Assembly: GCA_030549205.1 (NCBI GenBank)
Contig: JAUKTV010000022.1
Coordinates: 124,001-188,000, forward strand
Source of the DNA: Apiosordaria backusii
Taxonomy: Eukaryota; Ascomycota; Sordariomycetes; Sordariales; Lasiosphaeriaceae
DNA: 64,000 bases
Direction of reading: 5' to 3'
Below are positions 47,624 through 57,528 of the stretch, one piece after another. Numbering within the stretch: position 1 is the first letter of the stretch; each line of letters opens with the position of its first letter. The position numbers and the translations under genes were made by a program. The notes under the pieces were generated by a model, which did no database searches, was not told where the DNA came from, and saw only the letters and a list, made by a program, of their open reading frames with translations.

Positions 47624-50600
47624 CAAACGAGTGACGCATAAGCACACGAATAAGCGGACACACACATACTCAGTATACGACGACGACTTTTCGGTTAGAT
47701 GACGACGAAACCTTGCGACGGATTTCTTACCTTGCTCGGATACCCCAAACGCTTATAGATTTGGAAGGGAGCGATGGATTCAAAGTGGCGGCGAATTTTG
47801 TGTTTCGAGATTTTTTCTATGTTTTCTTTTCTAGTTGGGTTTGTGCTGGTTTCAAAATATTTGATACTCTCGTTGATTGGGGGTGGCTCTGGAAGTCTTG
47901 ATCTTTCACGGCAGGCGCTGGTGGGAATTTGTCTTACTTTTTCGTTTTTTTTTGTTTTGTTTGGGCATGAAAGAAACACAAAAGATGACATGAATGCATA
48001 TTTCTGGCAGGATCATGATCTACAAGGTGCAAATACTTTTTCTCTTCTATCCGCCCTTTGGCTTCACATTTTTTTCTGGACTGTTATATGGTGGTGGTCG
48101 GTGGCCTATTTGACAGCACAAGTGCATTTTCAACCCGGATTAGGTTGGGTGTTTTTTGACATGGCATTTAAAAGAGACGATAAAAAAGTTCTTGGTGGCA
48201 CAATTCGTTTTTACATTAACATTACATTGAAGACTTGGGAGGGGCGGTCAGTTTGTGTTGTTTGTTCTGATTTTTGACGTTGGAAATACCTGTCTGTGAG
48301 GACCTTGATGCGCATCACATTGTTATTACTTCAGTTCTTGAGTACATATTTGAAACAACACCTTTTTTGCTATTTAACTTTGCTTATATTGCAATTTCTC
48401 TTCTTGTGCATACTTTTGGATATCACATATCATGTGCTTGACGACTTCTGGACCCAGCCAGTGTGTTTCTCACAAATGGTTCCCAGGCTTCCCAACAGCC
48501 AGCCTCCGAGGAGTCTCTATCAAGCCAAGCCGCCGGCGGCGGGCCTGGTCGTCTGGGACATGGCACGAGATTTAGGTCATCGTTTGCCCAACTAGTCTTG
48601 GGTAGAGATGGTCAACCTGCCCTGTCCTGGGCGAGAAAATGTGAGAAGAAGGCAGTTGTTTGACGTGTCTAGATGCCTTGCGTCAACTGTGTAATGCCAA
48701 GTGGCTGTTACGTTACGACACAGCTCCTTCGCGCAGAATCACAGTCAACGTCTGACTTTCTGGTCGTATTACATGACACATCTGTTCGAATATCCAGCAT
48801 CCCGCACTGCCGTCGTCGTTATTGTCGTCGGCCCGTCTCAATTCTTCTTTCGTGGCTGAAGAATGGAGCAAGGCCGCGAAACCCTCAAACCCTTGGCCAA
48901 CATTCCCTGTTGGTCTTCGATCAGATAAGAACTGAAGCGGTTCTGCGGACCCCCAAAGCCCGAGGGACGAAAGCGAGGAAAGGAAACCCTTTCCTCGGCC
49001 CGAACATCCATCTGCCCTTTCCCTTGACTTTTTTTCCTTGACTCCCACATTCCGGATCTGAACGGGCAAAGAAAAAAAGAAAAAAAAAAGCAGATCCACA
49101 AACGATACAATAGCTCAGGTACACTTGCATCTTGCATTTGCATAAGTGCCAATTTTTGCCCGCCATCCCCCCTTGACGGCCGCATGAAGGGACATAATCC
49201 ACAACCGATGACTGATATTGGCACCGTGACATACAGCCATCAGAGAAAGAACATGAGCCGCCGTTGCCGAACAACACAACTGCAACATCGCCGGACCAGC
49301 CGCTTAAAATAAAACCACAGACAGACAGGCCAAACAGAGAGCAGACAAAACCAACAAGAATCTCCACTTCCTCGACTAGGTATTCCAACAACGCCCAACC
49401 CCATCTCCCAAAAAATCCGTTGACTCCAAAGCGGGGTCACAACCGGCCTTCCAAATCGACAAATGTCGTTATCATCTTGAACACCCCCTCCACGTGCGCC
49501 GCGTCTCCGATATCTCGTCATCGGCCAAGAACCAGTGAAAGAAGGAATTCCACACTAAAATCCAATGGTCCCGAATCCACTCCTTCGTGCTCGCAACCCG
49601 CGGCACGGAGCCCTCCGTTGCAGTCAAGCCGGCGCTTGCCCGAGCCCTCTCCGAGAAGACCCCCCCCCTTTCACAAACAAGAAACGAAACAGTAGCTTCC
49701 AGAGGGATCGGCGATCAATCCATCATCCATGAAACCATTAACGCAACGTCCGCAAATAATATTCCGTTGCTGCAGTAGATCCCAAAATCATCATCCGATG
49801 CGACAGCGGGCGGTCAGGACCCGATCCGAACTATTGCCCCGAACCCCGGCCGGTCCGGCATTTGCAAAAAAGAAAAAGAAAAAGGGACAAGACAAGACAG
49901 AGGACCCTGATGATTTCATAACTTGTACGTACCAACGATCGTGATCCAAGCCTTGGCAAAAAAGACGCCGAGCAGCCGCGCAATCCAGAGGCGAGGGCAG
50001 CTGGAGCAGCAACTCCGGATGAAGACCGAGGAAACTCCACTTTGGAGTTGCACGAGCACTGGGTGAATGTATCTCCTACCCTAACCCTTCTTCTACTTGT
50101 TCAACCAGATTGAGACTCGAACAGGGGCAGGCCAACATGCAGACAATGGGACGTTATGAGCTTGCTTGACAGCATACCTGAGTGGGGGAGTTATACACCC
50201 CCAGCCCTAACCCTGACCACAGCCACAACTACAGCCACCCCCCTACTTGGCCACCTTGAACCCCTGAACCCCTGAGTTCTAAAAAGCTGAGTTTAGCCTG
50301 TCTGCAGAAACAGACAACAGGCGCAGACACTCAAGACAACAGTAATAAGCAGAGTTATCCTCGAAAAGTCTCACGCCACACATAAAATGAACGCTTTCCG
50401 AAGATGTGTTGGACTCGGTTAACAGCACGACTGGCAACACTCACAAAGAACTTAACAGCACAGGCATTTAACAGGTAAATGTCTCAGACTAAAGCTCAAG
50501 GCTGGATTTGTTTGCTGCTAAGGTATCCCTCGGATGTAAACACGGTCTTCGACCTTGCTGACCTACTCGCTGGTACCCTACTCATCATGGACCACAACTC

Positions 50601-50912
50601 CAATGCTCAAAGCAAATCGTAAGAAGATCTTGAGCCGCGGGGTCATATTAAGGATGAAATTCACACGACTAACACAGGCAATGCGTACCAAACACAACTC
50701 AAACCCGCCTCAATAATCCCATCAGTGAGAAGAGAAGAGTTGACTTTATTAAAATAATCTACAACCTACCTTACCTACCCAGATACACTCCCTGACCACC
50801 ACCCCTCCCACCTTTCCACCTCCATCACCGCCCCCATCTCCCCCATTATCTAGGATATCACACCCCCCTCCCCCTCTCATCCTTTCCTTCCTTCTCATCC
50901 CCCTTCTCACCC
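47624..50912. other. Intergenic, 3' of copper-fist gene
   Basis: T-rich sequence at 47800-48450 opens a 167-codon plus frame (47774-48277) rich in Phe/Trp/Leu. It has no motif and looks like a 3' UTR. The rest (48.6-50.9 kb) has poly-A/T tracts and C-rich stretches. No gene is supported. Confidence 0.5.
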
Positions 50913-51125
50913 TTATCTCCCTTCCCACCTGGCACCCCCCCGCAACAAACCACTACTAAACCAAGCCGCATTCCTCCTTATCTCCTCCCTCAAAGCACAC
51001 CCCTTGCACTTGTTAGCAATGGCCCCCGTGGTGTTGTAACTGCGGGTGTTGCGGTGGCCGCAGGGCCAGTTGTAAAGTTGCCCTTTTCTATTTTTCTTCG
51101 GGTGAGGGCTCAGGCTCAGGCTCAT
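50913..51125 (-). CDS. Small Cys-Gly-His protein (array member A)
   Basis: Not recognised as a named family. From the ATG at 51125 the frame encodes 70 aa with WPCGHRNTRSYN, then KCKGCALREEIRR, i.e. Cys-Gly-His ... Cys-x2-Cys, the same order of potential metal ligands as the three genes to its right. It lacks the two middle cysteines and the GAGGNH block of members C and D. The start is uncertain: the frame is open upstream (without ATG) through a CCAGAG hexamer repeat, and a second frame at 51088-51276 (starting MPHHPSCPYVGYPEPK, Pro/Glu repeats) overlaps it, so the true protein may be a spliced or longer form. Same strand as the other members, about 0.7 kb from member B. Confidence 0.5.
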   Translation of the reverse strand: MSLSLSPHPKKNRKGQLYNWPCGHRNTRSYNTTGAIANKCKGCALREEIRRNAAWFSSGLLRGGARWEGR

Positions 51126-51191
51126 GCTCTGTGTCGTCTCGCTTTGTCTCGGGCGATGGGCTTGGCTGTTTTGACTCTGGTTCGGGATGTG

Positions 51192-51222
<31 letters not shown>

Positions 51223-51786
51223 CGGTATTTTGGGCTCGGGGTAACCAACGTAGGGACAGGAGGGGTGGTGGGGCATGGCTTTTGGTTTTGTTTGAGTAGC
51301 ACCTTAGGGCTTTGGTTTGGGAGTGGGTTGTTGTTGTTTTTTTGTTAGTTGAGATGATTCCCTTTTTGGGGGTTATGTAGTGAAAATTGGGAGAGGTCAA
51401 CTGGATGTGATGGGGTTGGTGGGTATGTATGGGGATAGGGGGAGAGTGGAGGGAGAGGTTTTATGGATTTGCGGATGGTCAAAGGGGGACGGGTTAAATG
51501 GCATGCGAGGCTGAAGGTATGACTGGACTCAGGGTTTTTTTTCTTGGATTAGTTGTTTGCCTGTGAGGTTGTTAAAGTGTCAAACTCACGCGGGTGGTTG
51601 ACTGATGCTGGAAATGAGTAAGGTAGGTTCAGGGCTGGGTCAACTGCAGATTCGTCTCGAGAGAGTCAAAAGTTGTTTTATTCTGCTGTCTCTCTCTGTG
51701 GCCAGGCAAGAGAATTGAAGGGGGCTAACCAGCAACCTCAGCCTTTATCTGTTGGTAAATATCCAGCTACATTGTCGGTAGGTAGC
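51126..51786. other. Spacer between array members A and B
   Basis: Contains the hexamer repeat and G/T-rich sequence. No further Cys-Gly-His copy was found on either strand. Confidence 0.5.
51191..51222 (-). repeat. CCAGAG hexanucleotide repeat
   Basis: About five tandem GGCTCT units on the plus strand. They are readable as Pro-Glu or Ser-Gln repeats depending on frame; this is the region where the member A frame is uncertain. Confidence 0.85.
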
Positions 51787-52092
51787 TTATCTCTTCCAGG
51801 GGTCATCTGAAGACCACTTATTCCCCCGCACCCTCTCCCTCCTGGCCGCCAAACCACCCAAACACTTCCTCACCTTCCCCTTGTCCTTCAGCCTCGGATC
51901 TTCCATCTCCTTCCTCTGCTCCTCATGCATCTTCCTCAACTTACAACTCCCACAATCACCAGGTACAACCGTCAAGCTGTCTTCGGACGGTCCTGGTCCA
52001 AGACATTTTGTGCCAAAGTCTTTGCAACGGTCCATGCCCGAGATTTGGGTGTGCCCACATCCTTCCCATTTTAAGCCTGTGTTGACGCACAT
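51787..52092 (-). CDS. Small Cys-Gly-His protein (array member B)
   Basis: One exon encodes 101 aa, starting at the ATG in CTCAAAAACATG. Like members C and D it opens Met-Cys-[Val/Ile/Leu]. It then shows EGCGHTQISG, MDRCKDFGTKCLGPG, and GDCGSCKLRKMHEEQR: Cys-Gly-His, two middle cysteines, and a closing Cys-x2-Cys-Lys. The C-terminal half is basic (KDKGKVRKCLGGLAARRERVRG), suggesting a nucleic-acid-facing or nuclear protein. No signal peptide or membrane segment is seen. I do not know a named family. The spacing of Cys/His suggests a small zinc-binding fold, by inference only. It is the most divergent full-pattern member of the array. Confidence 0.62.
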   Translation of the reverse strand: MCVNTGLKWEGCGHTQISGMDRCKDFGTKCLGPGPSEDSLTVVPGDCGSCKLRKMHEEQRKEMEDPRLKDKGKVRKCLGGLAARRERVRGNKWSSDDPWKR

Positions 52093-52746
52093 GTTTTTGA
52101 GTCGTGGCGGCGGTTGGTTTGTATTTGGGGAAGTAGCTTGTAGGTGATGAGAGTTGAGACTCTTTGGTCTTACCTTCCATTGTTTTGTGTGATAAGATCT
52201 CTAACGGCGGAGCATAGAGGTAGGTAGCCGATGAAAGGAAGGGATTATGTATCTTCCCTGGGACCTCATGTTGACAGTTGACTTGGGGAAAAGGATACGA
52301 TATGATTCACTTTGTATGAGTTTCCTCCAAGGAGATGACTTGCCATAGCTTGAGTGTTGTTCTTGTGGGCCTAGTGACTATGCCCCATGTCATCATTTGG
52401 CTGCTTGGCCTCTACATCTAGGTAACTGCAATGATAAACTCGTGTTTTCGGTCATAATCGCTTTTGGCAGCGTCTGATATACTGAGCAAGATCCATGGCA
52501 ATGTACACCTGGCCGTTTTCACATAGCATGAAGCTCCCTCTTGGTCAGAGATATACCTGACAATTTTTAGATCAAGCTCGGTGACTAAGATAAAGCAATC
52601 AAGTCTCTCTAAAGAGACAACATAATCTTATCAACTACATGACCTGAAATATAACAAAGTCTAAGTTCAATGATAGTAGCTCAGATCGGTAGGTAGCCGG
52701 GCAGGTATGATCTGTGACATTACAATATCAGACCTCGCCCTGGCAC
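52093..52746. other. Spacer between array members B and C
   Basis: No gene is supported. Presumably promoter of member B and 3' flank of member C. Confidence 0.5.
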
Positions 52747-53001
52747 CTAATACTTTCTCCCTTTGGGCTTATTCCTTTTGGCCTTATCCTTACTAGCTTG
52801 ATACGGATCAGGATTTGGATTCGGGTTGGGATCCAACGCTCTGTTCTTGCAATCGGCGCAAATATCCTCGACCGGTATATCCCCGTGGTTTCCTCCTGCA
52901 CCAGAACACCCCCGACCAAAACTTGGGCAGTTGTCAAATCTGGCGGAGGAACGGCGACCACAGCCTTCGGCTATGTAGAAGTAGTTCCATTGTATACACA
53001 T
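52747..53001 (-). CDS. Small Cys-rich protein (array member C)
   Basis: One exon encodes 84 aa, starting MCIQWNYFYIAEGCGRRSS. The core RFDNCPSFGRGC, SGAGGNHGD and EDICADCKNRALDPNP is closely similar to member D, so the two are clearly paralogs. The expected His of Cys-Gly-His is Arg here (CGC instead of CAC), so one potential metal ligand is replaced. The tail has an Asn-Pro repeat (NPNPNPDP) and then a Lys-rich end (KDKAKRNKPKGRKY). Unlike D it has no intron at the Cys-x2-Cys codons. The function is unknown; cytosolic or nuclear location is inferred from the lack of targeting signals and the basic tail. Confidence 0.66.
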   Translation of the reverse strand: MCIQWNYFYIAEGCGRRSSARFDNCPSFGRGCSGAGGNHGDIPVEDICADCKNRALDPNPNPNPDPYQASKDKAKRNKPKGRKY

Positions 53002-53775
53002 GATTTTGCAACTTGTTTTGCTTGCTGTTCTGGAGGTAGGATAGATGATCAGTGTTCAGTCTTCTTGATTCGTTCTGGTGCTTTTCTGTACTGGTGATGG
53101 CGATAGCGATAATGAGGCAATTTGCTTTTGCGATAGAGAATCTTCGCCATATTTATACGATTGTCGATGTGGAAAGAAAATATCGTTCAGTCAGTTGGAG
53201 TTCTGTTGTCAAAGAGTTTCTATCAGACGCAGTTGGTTATGTCCAGATATTGTGTCGTGAACGGAGACGAGACAGGAAGTAAGAACCTACACGTGTGACC
53301 AAGGTCTAGTTGGACCGGATTCATCTCCAATCTTTCAACATACCTAGGTGGCATTGGTGCCCAGCAAGATCAGAGATGCAAACCACAACACATCTCGTAG
53401 GCAAACAAACCGACAAAACACCACCAAGTCAAAGGCAGCCTAACGGTGAGGAATGTAAGGTGTATATAACGTATTCAACAGCCACGTAAGTAGACGATGA
53501 GTATAGTTGAGATCGCGACGAACGGAGTTGAAAACAACTTCTTATTACCATCCTATCTCCAGTAGCTCGTTATATCACCTGTCATGAACATCGTAGCATC
53601 ATGTGCTTATTCCTCTGATCATCCATGTCAGCAGTCTCGGACATGATCATAATCAAACATCAACGGATCACCTACCGTGTATACACTTCCAGCTATGTAC
53701 CCTCGCCAACACCACCAACTCTGAACAACAATGCAACTCGCCACCAGACGCCAGCCGCTGCCAACGGTGGCACAT
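53002..53775. other. Spacer between array members C and D
   Basis: A plus-strand frame of 76 codons (53052-53282) has no motif. Otherwise nothing is recognised; presumably promoter of C and 3' flank of D. Confidence 0.5.
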
Positions 53776-54053
53776 TCACCTGATCTTCCTCTTCTTCCTG
53801 TAGGGGTCGTTTGCCACGGCGTAAGGATTTGGGTCAAGAGGGCGAAGTTTGCTGACCAGCAGACCCAAGTCAGTCATTGTCACGAAAGAAGAGTGCTTGG
53901 GATGACATACCAGTCACTGCAGATGTCCTGGACATACAAGTCCTGGTGGTTTCCTCCCGCTCCAAAACAACCCTGGCCAAATTTGGGACAATTGTCGAAT
54001 TTGGCAAAGGCGCGGTGACCACAGGTAAATACCCAGTCCGTTTGCAAGCACAT
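53776..54053 (-). CDS. Small Cys-Gly-His protein (array member D)
   Basis: Two exons (53911-54053 and 53776-53851; 59-nt intron, donor GTATGT, acceptor CAG) join to 72 aa. Exon 1 gives MCLQTDWVFTCGHRAFAKFD, NCPKFGQGCFGAGGNHQD and DICSD. The intron splits the codon of the final Cys (TG|C), after which CKLRPLDPNPYAVANDPYRK and a KKRKIR tail follow. The spliced product aligns along its whole length with member C, which strongly supports both the splice and the gene. Ligand candidates are Cys-x-His, Cys-x6-Cys and Cys-x2-Cys. No known family name is recognised. The basic tail would fit nuclear import. This gene is shorter than common gene-finder cut-offs and is likely to be missed. Confidence 0.7.
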
Positions 54054-55372
54054 GATGCTTATATGCTGAGCTTGACTGTGTGCAAGGGGATGTGATATGA
54101 GGATGTTGCTATCCTCAGATGTGATTGGGAAAGAGGCAAGAGATGTGATGAGGAGCCTGACGTTGCGCTGTCTCTGGATGGCCTCAAGTCTCGAGGCTCA
54201 AGACTGTTGATTGCTAGAACTCCTTGTTGATGATATTGACCAACTTCAGAGCCAACGGCAGGTATTTATGTTTGAGAGCCGTGATAATAGTGTTCTTCAG
54301 GGGCAACGCAAGAAGGGGCTGTCTAATAACAGCAGTGCTCTTCAGCGGCCGGGAAACCGTAGCTCACGGGGTCAAGACGACTAACATCGTCTCTTGCCAA
54401 CAGTTGAGTCTGGAACCCAAGTGCGAGATGCAGTCAGTAACACTGTCTTGATGAGAATATTGAGAGGTGTCAGGGTACAGAGACAAGGTCGATATTGAAG
54501 AGAAGAACTGAAGGGTAAAGAAAAGGCTAGGAGGCACCAAGACATTAATAACAGAGACAAGGGGACAAAACTGTATAACCCGGGGCTGCTGCGTAACCCA
54601 TCCGCCCCTCCGAGGTGTCCTCCGGCGCCCTTCAGTTGGAGTTGTACACACCCACCGAGCCATCTCATGCAACAGCACGTAAGACAAAGCTACAAGGCTG
54701 TTTGGCAACTAGTGATTTGACAGTATGCAGGGTCTCTCTCGTCACACGGAGATAAGAAAACTGATGCCTCACATTTGGTTAACTTCTCAAGTATGTTTGG
54801 GTGTCCTCGGGGTGGCCGACAAAGAGGAAAACGGCGTGCATGTGAGTCGGGGCAAACATGGGGGCTTGCCAGGAGACCTTGTGGGTTTGAATGGATGGGA
54901 GGCATCACAGTTCGTATCAAGCAACTCCCACGCTGGACCTGCATGGCAATTAGTTTCTGGGGCGCTAATGTCCTTCGTCAAGGTTAAGACGTGGATTGAA
55001 ATAGGGCAGGTGAGTGGTAACAGAAAGACTAGACAGGTCCAGACCTTTTGCCTCAAGTTACGGGTGGCCTCCGGATTGACGTAACTCGGCCGTAATGTCT
55101 TTGTCGGTACAAGTGACCGAGGGTCACTGCAGGGAACCTCAGTGCTGGTGTGAATGACGAAAATGCAATCATCCGGCTGAGGCTATGAGGTTTACGCGGT
55201 CACGGTCGGAGGATAATAGAGACACGCTATTGTGGAACTTACTCTAAGAGGTCCACGTCGAATCATGAAATCGTCAAAGTGCTCAACTGCAGAAGCGAAG
55301 GAGAATTAAAATGCAAGATGCATGCTTGAGGTGTTCTGTTCCTTCCTCTTGGCTCACTGCTGCCTGCATCTA

Positions 55373-55504
55373 GATGAATTGACCAACCAAGAGGGAAGGA
55401 GCTAGTACGAGATATCTTGAGCCCCTGCTCGATGCATCTATGATGAATTGACCAACCAAGAGGGAAGGAGCTAGTACGAGCAGGTATCTTGAGCCCCTGC
55501 TCGA
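55373..55504. repeat. 69-bp tandem direct duplication
   Basis: GATGAATTGACCAACCAAGA begins copies at 55373 and 55442. The copies differ mainly by a short CAGG insertion in the second. Part of the unit is inversely similar to TTCCTTCCTCTTGG just upstream (about 55339). Confidence 0.85.
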
Positions 55505-55632
55505 CCCAGTCCGTATACCTTAAGTACCATCAATTCTACACAAGAAGGTCAATACCGTTGGTGCCAACCTTCAAAGACAAGAGTAAATGAGAAGAGACGT
55601 CGTGTCTTGACTTATCTCAGCAAGCCATCCGC

Positions 55633-55663
55633 TTCCTTCCCTCCCTTCCCTCCCTTCCCTCCC
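55633..55663 (+). repeat. Pyrimidine tandem repeat (CCCTCCCTT-like)
   Basis: Three near-identical units of TTCCCTCCC in a row. Confidence 0.75.
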
Positions 55664-57528
55664 GTGCCGTCTCACGTCGACACAGCCCAGCGCCTCGGGT
55701 ACCTTTGCCTGTTTCGAAAATTAAACAAGCATACAGAAATTCCTGGCCTGCCGCTTCCCGTTTCCCAGAGCCAGACCCTCGGCTGACGTAACCAAGAGGC
55801 CCGGAGCGTGGAAAGACCAAGGACTGAACAAAGAACAGTCACCAAAAGTCGAGGCCATAACCGAGTCTAACAGGGTATTTGTGGCCTGACTTCCCACTTT
55901 CCAGCCCTTTCAAACCTCCGGATTCGATTCTCTCACTTACCCAGATTCTCAGGTAATAAACAAGCAGCAGCAGACCTCGAAGTTCTCGAGATTGGGGCAT
56001 GTGAACCACAGACTCCCTCTTCGGAGCCACGAAAGCTGACAAATCTTCAGGCGCGTATCACAAAGGTCACCTCCCGCCTCTCCATATTGCGTATTCGGCC
56101 TCCTGCTTCAGGGTTATGTGTCAACTGTCAGACACCTCTTGACTGGGTTCAAGCCTCAGCTACCGGTGAGGGGGCACGAAACAGATTCCGACGACAGTGG
56201 CGCTGGAACTATATGGACAAGAGGAAGGGAAGGTGCTGTCTTGGACCCTGTCATACCCTGACAACACACCCAGCTTGCCCATCCCGCAACTATCGCATTT
56301 TGCCTTCGGAAGACGGAGACAAATGCGGGTTCCAAACAAATACCGTCTTGTTGTCCCCTCTGGCAACACTGACTAACCGGCAAATAAAGTCGATCCTGTG
56401 TCTCGTGCCACTGACTGATATACCCGACTTTATTCCGTTGCCTGTCCGTAGGTAGTACTGGGTCGAGGAAGAGTCGAGTTAATGTCTTCAACGGAGGATA
56501 TTGGCCTGCTAGTGTACCAGAACCTGTCGTACAACCACGCACAGATGCTGCAGGTAGCCTCAACACTTTTCAGCTTCACATATATTAGCACACCAAAATA
56601 TAGTAGTTCGCGTGTCTAGCCGCTGCCGCTTCATGTCTGTCGCCGCCTTCAGGTAGCCACCCCTCCCAGGACATCCTTACATTTATCCAGAAACCGCAAA
56701 ATATTGCCCCTTCAAGCACCATGTCTTCAGTTACATGCCTCGTATTGACCCTTCAATGTCTTGAACCCCTTTAGAAACACCCTTGTAACTCACGCCAGAC
56801 CTTATACAAATTCATATCAGACCCAAAACAGACTCACTCACTGGGGCACCCGCTGTCAACAAGTTGGGTAAACAAGGTCCCTTCCGTCCCGCAGTCAAAA
56901 ACGGTGGGCTAAGTACATTATCTTCATGCCAACGGCCGCCAGACTCCAGCGGTGGGGATGTACGTACCAGCTGTTGTGCCACCAGGGCTCAAGCATAAAC
57001 CGCCTGATTTCTGTTCACCGCATTCCAGATCGTGTGAACTGCATCCGGATGATCTCCTGCCAAGATAGCGAGGGCATATCATCAACAAGACAAAACATGT
57101 ATGACTTTCTCTCTGCACCACTCCACCTTTTTCACACTGTAGCTCCTCTCAGCAGACGAACACCGTCTACACGACCTTAGCTAGCCGTAGCATAATCCCA
57201 CGTTCTGAACTACAATAGTAAAGGAAGATGTGAAAAATGCAACATCGGCGTTCGGAGAGTCGTTTCATATCCCGAGATTAGAAGCCGAGCAGTCGTAGGA
57301 ATATTGCCTTGTGCCATCACATGAGGTGTAGGTGAACAGAAACGTCGGCATATCAAGATAATTGTTGTAACCAGAGTTGAATTTCTTTTGCCTTTTTCAT
57401 CTTCCTATTTGTACAAAAAATATAATAGAAGTATGTGTACTGTTCCTTTTGTTGTCACGTCGTGGGGTATCTCGTGTCCTATATAGTCTCACATCTTTAT
57501 ACACGACATTTTTCTTTCCTTATTCTTT

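Larger units (their letters stand above)
54054..57528. other. Intergenic with a 69-bp tandem duplication
   Basis: No supported gene. It holds a 69-bp direct duplication (55373-55504) and a CCCTCCCTT-type run at 55633-55663 (short pyrimidine repeat). Short frames on both strands (for example 54787-55056 minus, with a hydrophobic start) lack motifs. Confidence 0.5.

Noticed and set aside
47774..48277. 167-codon frame rich in Phe/Trp/Leu downstream of the copper-fist gene
   Set aside because: Apparent membrane segments come from T-rich 3' UTR-like DNA; no motif is present.
50070..50220. Telomere-like CCCTAACCC fragments
   Set aside because: Only isolated single units occur at 50079 and 50206, with no array.
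54787..55056. Minus-strand frame with hydrophobic N-terminus, possible small secreted protein
   Set aside because: The start is followed by Pro/Ser/Thr-rich sequence without a Cys pattern or homology, and overlapping plus-strand frames are equally long.
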